Positions 1-6,680 of a stretch of 8,187 bases of DNA are shown piece by piece. This DNA comes from Caldithrix sp. (GTDB taxonomy: Bacteria > Zhuqueibacterota > Zhuqueibacteria > Oceanimicrobiales > Oceanimicrobiaceae), in NCBI GenBank assembly GCA_004357015.1, contig SMXE01000073.1, positions 1 through 8,187 of the forward strand. The letters are read 5' to 3'. The translations under genes and the position numbers were made by a program. The number at the start of each line of letters is the position of its first letter. Position 1 is the first letter of the stretch. A model generated the notes under the pieces. The model saw only the letters and a list, made by a program, of their open reading frames with translations, had not been told where the DNA came from and ran no database searches.

Positions 1-503
1 ATTCAGATCCGCCAGTTGCACGTCGCGTGTGAGGTCGGGTTCCTGTGCCAGGTATCCGGTGAGAGAAAACCTGCCGGTTCCGTCGTTGCTGTAGATTAGG
101 TTCTGTGCCCTGTCGTTGCCGACCACAACATCAAGGTCTCCGTCGCCATCGAGGTCGCCTGCGGGCACCGCGTAGCTGGTGGTCAACTCGCTGCCGAGCG
201 TGTAAGCCAGGGTGAACCGGCCGTAGCCGCCGCCTGCTGCAATATGCGCCGCGTCCGCCGGCACGCACCGTTGTTGATGAACACCTCGTTGGCCTGCGGC
301 CAGTGGCGGCCATTGGCAACGATCACATCCAGGTCCTGATCACCGTCCACATCCGCCAACGTGATTGAAGCAGAGCGATCGCTGCGCAGGCCCAATAAAA
401 AATCCGGCTGGGTGCGGAACATCCGGCTCTGGCCGGCAGCACCGCCCGGCAACAGCAGGCACACGAACAGGGGTGTGCAAGCGCAATACAAAGGTATTTT
501 CAT
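1..503 (-). pseudogene. Secreted FG-GAP/VCBS-repeat protein, N-terminal part, frame-disrupted and running off the window edge
   Basis: The ATG at 503 opens a frame that stops at 183 (106 codons). It begins with a clear Sec signal peptide: MKIP, a hydrophobic core around YCACTPLFVCLLL, then a likely cleavage near GGAAGQS. A first FG-GAP/VCBS unit follows, with the Ca-binding-type loop DVDGDQDLD and the phrase NEVFINNG. After NNG the frame leaves the family pattern. The other frame, from about 264 down to base 1, resumes it with YGRFTLAYTLG and a second loop DLDGDGDLD, and is still open at the edge. The gene is therefore one repeat protein broken between about 232 and 269, apparently by an extra segment of about 38 bp. 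Such proteins are usually exported beta-propeller-like surface or adhesion proteins; the specific role is unknown. A weak AAAGGG ribosome site precedes the ATG. An assembly error is possible, in which case the gene would be intact. Confidence 0.7.
13..222 (-). repeat. Direct repeat copy 1 (FG-GAP coding segment)
   Basis: This 210-bp segment aligns without gaps to 7978-8187 (constant offset 7965). I count about 20 mismatches, roughly 90% identity. The run 165-222 is identical in both copies, while nearly all mismatches fall in 39-164. It encodes the second FG-GAP unit of the gene starting at 503. The right copy may extend beyond the window, so the true repeat length is unknown. Confidence 0.9.
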
Positions 504-551
504 GTTAAGGGAACCCTTTCTTTGATTATTTCCGGGCGATTAACGTTCAAT

Positions 552-577
552 GTTTACCGGATTTTGAGTTGGTAAAC
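552..577. repeat. Inverted repeat in the gap between the FAD gene and the FG-GAP gene
   Basis: GTTTACC at 552-558 is a perfect inverted match to GGTAAAC at 571-577, with a 12-base loop. CCGGG at 532-536 can also pair with CCCGG at 581-585. The structure lies downstream of the stop at 670 and about 50 bases upstream of the FG-GAP start at 503. No T-run follows the stem on the minus strand, so it is not a typical intrinsic terminator. It could be an operator or an RNA hairpin. The rest of 504-669 shows no gene. Confidence 0.4.
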
Positions 578-657
578 CCTCCCGGTTGAAATTCACCGTC
601 CTAAGCAAAATTCCGTGTACAACATTTTGTTAGCAAGTTAAGAAATTTGAACTTGAT

Positions 658-671
658 CACTTCAAACTTTT
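658..671 (+). repeat. Left arm of a distant 14-bp inverted repeat
   Basis: CACTTCAAACTTTT overlaps the stop codon of the second FAD gene. Its exact reverse complement is at 5116-5129. With a one-base gap the match extends outward by TTGA. The two arms bracket the gcvT-like/FAD/FAD cassette. A chance match is possible at this length in AT-rich DNA. Confidence 0.45.
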
Positions 672-2184
672 ACTTTCGGAGCACCATTTTGACTGCTAGG
701 GCTCCAGGTGCCCCCGTCAAACCCCCTCCGGGGAAACTCCCTCCAGAACAAAGATATAATCCGTCAAATGGGGTTTTGTATTGGCTGCATTCTGGTGTAG
801 GACGCACCAATAGTTGGTCGAGAGCATGTTCGCCTTCGCAAAGCTGACCACCGCTCAAGTCGTAACGTTCCTGGATATCCTGTGGAGTGAGCAGCTCTTT
901 GCCGACAATGCTTTGTTTGATACCTGGTATTTTATTGTCGAGGGTCTCAATCACATTGTCGCAGAGTTTTTCTCTGGCTTCACCTGTCCACCCACCCTTG
1001 AGAGAGTAGGGTGTGTAATGAATCAGTACAGAGATCACCGCTTGGCCTGTTGGAGCCAGATCGTTATGCTCTTGCGAGGGCAAGTAGATTTCAAGACAGG
1101 GATGGCTGGTCACCTCATCGTATTTGATGGGGTCAAAAGCCCTTTCAATACTGTCCAGATCTTCAGCTATCAGAATTCTGTTCGCTTCACCATTCCCGAC
1201 CAATGAAGGAGCTTTGTTCACTGCTAAGAGAAGTTGAGAACAGAGTCCACGGGTTCTGAACTTTGTCACTCGCTGTTCAAAGGTATTGCTGAGGTGACGA
1301 GCGTCCATCATTTCCAGAAAAACGTTTTTGGGTCCACAAGCTGCCACTATAGTTTTGGCCTCAATGAAGCTATTATCTTCCAGGTCAACCCCCTTACCTG
1401 GTTGAATGGCACTGACTTTGGCTTTTGTCTCAAAATGAGCACCGAAGCTTTTGGCCGCTTTTTCCAAGGCCGAGACGAGGGCCAAGCCATCGCCCTTAAC
1501 ACTGGATCCACGGCTGACTTGTTGAATCAATAAATTGGCATTTGTGCCTGGCGACCAGGGTCCGCTATAACTTTCGGTCACTGCAAGCAGAGCAAGAGCA
1601 GCTTTGAGCCCATCGTTTTCGAACCATTCATCCAACCAGTCATAGACCGCCATGGGAGCGAGACGCAGGACCTCGAGCATATCCTTTTTTCCCAACTTCC
1701 TAAGTTGAAATCCTCGTTTGAATAGCGACCAAAGATCACTGCTCTGAGGGTCAACAATATCAGCAGGAATAGTATTGAGAAATTGAATAATAGGCCCACT
1801 GATTTTTCCATAAAAGGCCTTCATTTCTTTATAGTTTTTGGCATCCGATGAAGAGACCTTAGCGATTTCTTCTGCTGTTTCATCAATATGCTCGGAAAGG
1901 ATAATATGTTGGTCTTTCCCAAACGCTAAAGTTTTTGTTGATTTTGCATAAGTTAATCCATGGTCTTTGAGTCCAAGCTCATCAACCACCCAGCTGCGAA
2001 ACATTGAGGTATCATAAAGAATACCAGGGGATGTAAACCCTGGATAGAATTCATGGCGAGAGCACAATCCACCAATTTGATCAGTGGGGCACACAATAGT
2101 GACCTTACGTCCAGCTTTAGCCAAATATGAAGCTGCTGTCAAAGCATTGACTCCACCGCCGATCACAACAACATCAAAAGGCAT
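670..2184 (-). CDS. FAD-dependent oxidoreductase, PYROXD2/CrtI-like, second paralogue (possible non-catalytic partner)
   Basis: A 504-residue protein of the phytoene-desaturase/PYROXD2 group of flavin amine-oxidase-like enzymes. The N-terminus has the Rossmann pattern VVVIGGGVNAL, and the C-terminus has the family FAD signature CSGGSFPGGGLTGAPG. I chose the ATG at 2184: AGGAGG at 2196-2191 lies six bases upstream, whereas the TTG at 2187 is only three bases from it. The start shares its A with the TGA of the upstream gene (TGATG), so the two are translationally coupled. It is clearly a paralogue of that gene, sharing SPGT near mid-length, KSFGA before a beta strand, and HYTPYS/QYAPYN near the C-terminus. 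Odd points: the glycine motif ends in Ala (GGGVNA), and the acidic residue that ends beta-2 and normally holds the FAD ribose is Cys32, where the paralogue has Glu42. FAD binding may be weakened, and the protein may serve as a partner subunit. The substrate is unknown. Confidence 0.85.
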   Translation of the reverse strand: MPFDVVVIGGGVNALTAASYLAKAGRKVTIVCPTDQIGGLCSRHEFYPGFTSPGILYDTSMFRSWVVDELGLKDHGLTYAKSTKTLAFGKDQHIILSEHIDETAEEIAKVSSSDAKNYKEMKAFYGKISGPIIQFLNTIPADIVDPQSSDLWSLFKRGFQLRKLGKKDMLEVLRLAPMAVYDWLDEWFENDGLKAALALLAVTESYSGPWSPGTNANLLIQQVSRGSSVKGDGLALVSALEKAAKSFGAHFETKAKVSAIQPGKGVDLEDNSFIEAKTIVAACGPKNVFLEMMDARHLSNTFEQRVTKFRTRGLCSQLLLAVNKAPSLVGNGEANRILIAEDLDSIERAFDPIKYDEVTSHPCLEIYLPSQEHNDLAPTGQAVISVLIHYTPYSLKGGWTGEAREKLCDNVIETLDNKIPGIKQSIVGKELLTPQDIQERYDLSGGQLCEGEHALDQLLVRPTPECSQYKTPFDGLYLCSGGSFPGGGLTGAPGALAVKMVLRK

Positions 2185-3797
2185 CAAACACCTCCTTCTG
2201 TTAACATAGTTTTGGCGGCAAGTTCACCGGGGGCACCCATGAGGCCTCCACCAGGATGGGTGCCAGAGCCACACATCCATAATTTACTGATGGGGGTACG
2301 ATATCGAGACCATTCGGCAACCGGTCTGAGGAAGGCCAATTGTTCAAGACTCAATTCACCCTGGAAGATATTACCTTCGGTGAGCCCTGTCATTTTTTCA
2401 ATATCCCACGGGCTTATGATTTGTTTATGGATAATACAACTGCGTATATCCGGGCAGTATTCTTCAATTGTATCGATAACAGCATTGCCAAAAGCTTCCC
2501 GTTTATCGGGCCATTTATCCGCTCCTTCTTTTATATTGTAGGGCGCGTATTGTACAAAAGCCGACAGTACGTGTTTACCTGGAGGGGCGACGCTAGGATC
2601 CGATAAAGAAGGGATAACAATATTTAAGAAAGGTCGTTTGGAGTATTCACCATACTTGGCTTCATCGTAAGCGCGCTCTACATAATCAATAGTTGGAGCA
2701 ATCGTGATGTCGCCTTTAAGATGGTGTTGACCGGGGCGACCATCTCTGAAATTGGGTAATCGACTTAAAGCAAGATTAACTTTGCCTGAACTTCCTCGAT
2801 TTTTGTAACGTTTAATTTGTGTGATAAAATTTTCGGATAATTCATGTTCACCCACCATTTTCAAAAAAGTGCGGTTTGGGTCAAGGCAAGAGATAACAGT
2901 GCCTGCTTTGATGTCGTCTCCGTTTTCCAAAACAATACCCCTGGCTCGACCATTTTTGATATCGATATGGTCAACAGCTGCATCAGTAATGATTTCAGCT
3001 CCAAAAGACAGGGCGGACTTGGCACACGCTAAACTGATTTGACCCGTACCTCCTATTGAGAATCCCCAGGCCCGGTAAGCCCCATCAATCTCGCCCATGT
3101 AGTGGTGTAAAAGAACATAAGCTGTCCCAGGTGAGCGTATGCCCATAAAGGTGCCGATGATACCACTACCGGCCATGGAGGGAAGAAGGGGTTCACTTTC
3201 AAACCATTCTTGCAGGAAGTCAATGGCGCTCATGGTCATGAGTTTGACGTTGAGGTAGCGCATGTTGCCGTCGAAGTTTTTAAAAATTTTCCCCATTTTC
3301 AATAATTTGAAGAGTTCTTTTGGGTTGAGCGAAGCTGGTTGAGGAGCAGTGGTGTCAATAATATTTTTGGTGAAACGAGAAAGACGACCCATAGCGAGGC
3401 CAAATTCAGAATACAAGGAAGCATCTTTTTGTGAGAAGCGAGCAATTTCATGTCTTGTTCTCCCGGCATCAGCCCAGCGCACTAGACCTTTGTCTCCCGG
3501 TATGGGATTGTAGGTGGTTTCCATGGGTATGATTTGCAGGCCATGTTTGACCAAATTAAGTTGTCGGATAATATGAGGGCGGAACAGGCTGACTACATAA
3601 GAGAAGGTGGAGAAGATAAAGCCCGGAGCAATTTGTTCACTAACAGCTGCTCCACCGACCAAAGGGCGTTTTTCCACCACCAAAACTTTTTTCCCTGCTT
3701 TGGCCAAATAGGCTGCGCAGACAAGGCCGTTGTGCCCCCCACCTACGATGACGGCATCGTAAGAAGATGTTTTGGGCTTGCTTACAAATTTGATCAT
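2184..3797 (-). CDS. FAD-dependent oxidoreductase, PYROXD2/CrtI-like, first paralogue
   Basis: A 537-residue flavoprotein, slightly shorter than human PYROXD2. The FAD-binding Rossmann fold is complete: DAVIVGGGHNGL (about residues 14-25), then VLVVEK with the ribose-binding Glu42, then the GG pair of LVGGAA. The C-terminal FAD signature CGSGTHPGGGLMGAPGELAA is present and resembles the GxGTHPG motif of CrtI desaturases. No transmembrane segment or signal peptide is evident, so it is probably cytoplasmic. The family oxidises C-C or C-N bonds using FAD, but most bacterial PYROXD2-like proteins have no assigned substrate. The ATG at 3797 lies one base after the TAA of the GcvT-like gene, and its stop overlaps the next start, so the three form one translation-coupled unit. 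The ribosome site is weak, consistent with coupling. The context suggests oxidation of an amine or a one-carbon-bearing intermediate (inference). Confidence 0.9.
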   Translation of the reverse strand: MIKFVSKPKTSSYDAVIVGGGHNGLVCAAYLAKAGKKVLVVEKRPLVGGAAVSEQIAPGFIFSTFSYVVSLFRPHIIRQLNLVKHGLQIIPMETTYNPIPGDKGLVRWADAGRTRHEIARFSQKDASLYSEFGLAMGRLSRFTKNIIDTTAPQPASLNPKELFKLLKMGKIFKNFDGNMRYLNVKLMTMSAIDFLQEWFESEPLLPSMAGSGIIGTFMGIRSPGTAYVLLHHYMGEIDGAYRAWGFSIGGTGQISLACAKSALSFGAEIITDAAVDHIDIKNGRARGIVLENGDDIKAGTVISCLDPNRTFLKMVGEHELSENFITQIKRYKNRGSSGKVNLALSRLPNFRDGRPGQHHLKGDITIAPTIDYVERAYDEAKYGEYSKRPFLNIVIPSLSDPSVAPPGKHVLSAFVQYAPYNIKEGADKWPDKREAFGNAVIDTIEEYCPDIRSCIIHKQIISPWDIEKMTGLTEGNIFQGELSLEQLAFLRPVAEWSRYRTPISKLWMCGSGTHPGGGLMGAPGELAAKTMLTEGGV

Positions 3798-3798
3798 A

Positions 3799-4989
3799 TT
3801 AGTCTCGCTTTCTATCGGGGTTAAAAAACATGGGTTTGCAGACAGTTACGGGACAAAGTTGTCTTTCGTATTCAGCGGTGACTTCTATATGAAGCGTATC
3901 TCCCATAGTGAAATTACCAGTCTTGATGGAGGCCAGTGCTAGATTTTTCTTGAGAATAGGTGACCAGGCGCCACTTGTGGCCCGGCCTATTTGTTTTCCG
4001 TTTTTGTTATAAACAGGCACGGCTGTTCTCCATGCTTGAGCAGGTGTTTGCGGCGGAAGATCGAAATTCGCGAAAATTTTTTCATAGGCATCCCAATCGT
4101 ATTCCAAGCCCACAAATTGCCAAAGGCTCCCTTCCTTTTTTTCTTTTTTCAAAGCCTGTTGGCCAATAAAACTGTCTCGATTCAGGTTAACAGACCAACC
4201 CAAGTTGAGTTCGAAAGGAGTGGATTTGCGCGAATTAATCACACAATGGTTAGCTGAAAAATAATCCACACCATTCATAATAAAACCAGCTTCTATGCGT
4301 GCCACATCCAGAGCAGCGAGACCGGCCGGGATTAATTGATAATTTTTACCAGATTCCATCACAGCATCATATACAACCAGAGCATCATTATTCTCACACC
4401 AAATTTCATAACCCAAATCACCAGTGTAACCCGTACGTGTTATAGTGACCCTGCGGTTGTCGATTGTACTGTCTATTAATTTGAAAAACCCAAGTGAAGC
4501 AATGTCTCCACCCGCAGCATGAGTGAGTATTTCTCTTGAGAGAGGTCCTTGTAAAGCAAGAATACCAAAGCGTGAAGTAATATCTTCAATCGTTACTTTT
4601 AAAGATCGTGCATTTTGATGGAACCAGTGAAAAACGGGTTCAGCAGATGTGACCCGATAATGGTCTTGACTCAAGCAGGAAACAGTCCCGTCGTCCAGGA
4701 TCTTCCCGTCGTCGTCACACCAGCAGCAATAGGTGACCTGACCCTGTTTAACTTTGTTGATATCTTTGGCCATGATTCTGGATAATAAATGTAAGGAATC
4801 AGGCCCCGTCACTTCGTATTTGAAGAGAGGGGTCACATCCATCAGTCCTGCAGCGTGACGGTATGCAAAGTATTCTTGCTCATGGTTGGTGTCATAGGAT
4901 ACGACAGCATAATAACCGGCCCAATCCTTCCAGTTCATGGACTGGCAGAATTGGGAAGTTCGTTGGTGAAAGGGCGACTTTATGGGCAT
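3799..4989 (-). CDS. GcvT-like aminomethyltransferase family protein (folate-dependent)
   Basis: A 396-residue protein with the full GcvT fold. The N-terminal part has YRHAAGLMDVTPLFKYEVTG (about 43-62). GKILDD (95-100) supplies Asp99, at the place of the catalytic Asp of glycine-cleavage T-protein. RTGYTGDLGYE (185-195) carries the folate-pocket Glu, ARIEAGF follows, and the C-terminal barrel has GRATSGAWSP. The family moves one-carbon units between an amine or sulfonium donor and tetrahydrofolate; relatives include glycine-cleavage T-protein, the C-terminal domain of dimethylglycine/sarcosine dehydrogenases, and the DMSP demethylase DmdA. No gcvH or gcvP is nearby, so glycine cleavage is unlikely. 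The ATG at 4989 is preceded by GGAAGG about eight bases upstream. It is first in a three-gene unit with the two FAD oxidoreductases, which suggests that together they stand in for a fused DMGDH-type enzyme (inference). The exact donor is unknown. Confidence 0.88.
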   Translation of the reverse strand: MPIKSPFHQRTSQFCQSMNWKDWAGYYAVVSYDTNHEQEYFAYRHAAGLMDVTPLFKYEVTGPDSLHLLSRIMAKDINKVKQGQVTYCCWCDDDGKILDDGTVSCLSQDHYRVTSAEPVFHWFHQNARSLKVTIEDITSRFGILALQGPLSREILTHAAGGDIASLGFFKLIDSTIDNRRVTITRTGYTGDLGYEIWCENNDALVVYDAVMESGKNYQLIPAGLAALDVARIEAGFIMNGVDYFSANHCVINSRKSTPFELNLGWSVNLNRDSFIGQQALKKEKKEGSLWQFVGLEYDWDAYEKIFANFDLPPQTPAQAWRTAVPVYNKNGKQIGRATSGAWSPILKKNLALASIKTGNFTMGDTLHIEVTAEYERQLCPVTVCKPMFFNPDRKRD

Positions 4990-5104
4990 AGACCTAACCT
5001 TCCGATAAATTTACTGTAGCTATCATTTTTCTTCAGGCATTCTCTCTATATTTCAGCTATAACATTCAATAAAATAGCTGGATCACTAGAATAAGCTAAC
5101 TAAA

Positions 5105-5133
5105 AGGCTATCTGAAAAAGTTTGAAGTGTCAA
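5105..5133 (-). promoter_or_regulatory. Candidate sigma70-type promoter for the gcvT-like/FAD operon
   Basis: On the minus strand a perfect -35 box TTGACA (5133-5128) is followed, after 17 bases, by TAGCCT (5110-5105), which keeps only the TA and final T of TATAAT. It lies about 115 bases upstream of the ATG at 4989, in an AT-rich 183-base gap without coding signal. The gap supports separate transcription of the three-gene unit, but the weak -10 makes this tentative. Confidence 0.35.
5116..5129 (-). repeat. Right arm of a distant 14-bp inverted repeat
   Basis: AAAAGTTTGAAGTG on the plus strand is the exact reverse complement of 658-671. It lies in the gap upstream of the gcvT-like gene and overlaps the candidate promoter region. 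No transposase or recombinase gene lies between the arms. Confidence 0.45.
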
Positions 5134-5172
5134 TAATTTATCTAGATGATTAGTCATTATCCGGTCAACTCT

Positions 5173-6471
5173 TCAAACATTTCTGCTTTTTCTTCTGACA
5201 AATAAATATACGGGCATCCCCAGAACCAACAGCAGTGCGCCGTAGATCACCACTTCAGCGCCAGAGCCAATAATTGCAAAAACAGAAAAAAATAAGGCCA
5301 GCCCCGCAATAACAATTGAGCTGATTTTCACAGAACCTCCTGCTGTCTTCTGTCTTTTTTGTAGCTGTAATTCCGCAACGGCAGAGACGGCATACGGCAC
5401 CAGTGTCATTAGAGTTGACAGCAGAATCATTGTGGTAAAGGCCGCGACCAGACCTTTCGAATAATTCATGATGATGAGTGCAGAAGATAGACAAGAAGAG
5501 ACTACGAGAGAAAATTCCGGAACCTCGTTTTTATTAAGGTCACCGAACCGGGCAGGGAACAAATTATCAAGCGCGGCAGCTCGCGGCATTTGACCCGACA
5601 AAAGAATATTGGAATTAAGTGCCCCACCTATGGATACTAGCGCCCCTACGCCGATCAGTCCGGCGCCTAAGCTACCGAAAAGACGAAAGGCCGCATCGGC
5701 AAAAGGCGCAGACGACTGCGCCAACTCGGCCGCCGGCACCAATGCCATGACACCAAGGGTGGCGAAAATATAGACAGCGGTGGCTGTGAGTGTACCTGTG
5801 AGCAACGCCCGCGGAATTGTACGCTCCGGCGCAACCACATCATCGGCTGGAATTGTGGCAGCCTCCATTCCCACAAAAGCCCACATGGTGAGCAGCGCAA
5901 CACCGGCAATGTGCAACAGCAACGGCTCATTTTGTGGATTGGCGGGCGTTATGCTCGCCACCTCCCCTGCAAAAAGGCCGCCTGCGGCGACAATAAAAAG
6001 CGGCAGCATTTTCAGAAGGGTGGTAACGAGTTGTACGATGCCGACATTTCCGACACCGCCCAAATTGATAGCCGTGAAAATCCACAGAATGATCAGCGCC
6101 GATACTGCTCCCGCTATTGGCGCTGTCGCAATAGACGGTAAAAATACGCTCATATAGCCGCTAAACGCAACAGCCATTGCGGCAGATCCTGCCCAAACGC
6201 AAATCCAGTAGCCCCAGGCGATAAGGAACGCCGGCAGGTCACCGAACGCAACACGAGTATAAGCATACGGGCCGCCAATTTTCGGGATGCGGCGGGCGAG
6301 CGTCCCTAGCATTAACGCGATAAAAAGTGTCCCTGTTCCAGCAACAATCCAGCCAACCAGACTAAAAGCGCCATGTGGAGCGAGCACAGCCGGTAGAAGA
6401 AAAATACCAGACCCGATCATGGTGCCCACGACCAGCGCCCATGTGCGCCAAAATCCTAAACTTTTAGACAT
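5173..6471 (-). CDS. APC-superfamily amino acid/amine permease (AdiC/PotE-like)
   Basis: A 432-residue, strongly hydrophobic inner-membrane protein with about 12 predicted membrane helices. Helix 1 carries the unwound binding motif GTMIGSGIFLLP. It is followed by RRIPKIGGPYAYTRVAFG, then WAFVGMEAA in helix 6 (its Trp matches the substrate-gating Trp of AdiC) and the SGQMPRAAALDNLFP loop typical of the basic amino acid/polyamine antiporter family. The Trp of AdiC helix 8 after its GG pair is not conserved here (GGALNSN), so arginine/agmatine exchange should not be assumed. I chose the ATG at 6471 (MSKSLGFW), with a weak AGAG site six bases upstream. The longer frame begins with a TTG at 6504, inside the heptamer repeat, and is unlikely to be used. 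It probably imports or exchanges the substrate of the surrounding enzymes (inference). Confidence 0.88.
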   Translation of the reverse strand: MSKSLGFWRTWALVVGTMIGSGIFLLPAVLAPHGAFSLVGWIVAGTGTLFIALMLGTLARRIPKIGGPYAYTRVAFGDLPAFLIAWGYWICVWAGSAAMAVAFSGYMSVFLPSIATAPIAGAVSALIILWIFTAINLGGVGNVGIVQLVTTLLKMLPLFIVAAGGLFAGEVASITPANPQNEPLLLHIAGVALLTMWAFVGMEAATIPADDVVAPERTIPRALLTGTLTATAVYIFATLGVMALVPAAELAQSSAPFADAAFRLFGSLGAGLIGVGALVSIGGALNSNILLSGQMPRAAALDNLFPARFGDLNKNEVPEFSLVVSSCLSSALIIMNYSKGLVAAFTTMILLSTLMTLVPYAVSAVAELQLQKRQKTAGGSVKISSIVIAGLALFFSVFAIIGSGAEVVIYGALLLVLGMPVYLFVRRKSRNV

Positions 6472-6501
6472 TAAATTCTCTATGACAAAATTCGAAACCT
6501 G

Positions 6502-6665
6502 CAAATCCCAAATATCAAATAAATCTCAAATGGAAAGCCCTAATCTAATGTCCAAAACAGCCGGATGCAACCCACAAACCAAAAGGGATTACATGGAAAG
6601 AGTCTGAGATTTTGGGTTTTTAGGTTTTGGGATCTATTTGTCATTGTGATTTGGGATTTGAAATT
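6502..6665. repeat. Degenerate CAAATCC-type heptamer repeats in inverted orientation
   Basis: Between the Rieske and permease genes the plus strand carries CAAATCC, CAAATAT, CAAATAA, ATCTCAA in near-perfect 7-base steps (6502-6529). The minus strand carries CAAATCC, CAAATCA, CAAATAG and related units (about 6605-6665). The outer arms share a perfect 12-base inverted match, CAAATCCCAAAT (6502-6513 and 6649-6660). AAATCTCA at 6521-6528 pairs with 6605-6612. The centre, about 6530-6604, shows no coding signal or repeat. The structure could be a non-autonomous element, a long hairpin or slippage-derived DNA. It is not a CRISPR array: the units are too short and degenerate. Confidence 0.7.
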
Positions 6666-6680
6666 TACGGCCGTGCCGTA
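6666..6680 (-). other. Short GC-rich hairpin directly after the Rieske gene stop
   Basis: On the minus strand TACGGC pairs perfectly with GCCGTA around a three-base loop, starting right after the TAA at 6683-6681. It could stop or stabilise the Rieske transcript. No T-run follows (AATTTC), so it is at best a weak terminator. Confidence 0.4.

Noticed and set aside
2185..2187. TTG as start of the second FAD gene
   Set aside because: Only three bases separate it from AGGAGG; the ATG at 2184 has ideal spacing and overlaps the upstream stop.
647..4257. Many plus-strand open frames of 60-130 codons opposite the three-gene cassette
   Set aside because: They lie antisense to intact, family-recognisable genes, have no family motifs and no convincing ribosome sites.
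6472..6504. Longer permease N-terminus starting at a TTG at 6504
   Set aside because: It starts inside the heptamer repeat, adds residues not typical of the family, and a normal ATG at 6471 precedes the first helix.
6502..6665. CRISPR array
   Set aside because: Units are about seven bases, degenerate and in opposed orientations, with no regular spacers and no cas genes.
6666..6680. Strong intrinsic terminator after the Rieske gene
   Set aside because: The hairpin is only six base pairs and lacks a T-run; it is kept as a hairpin only.
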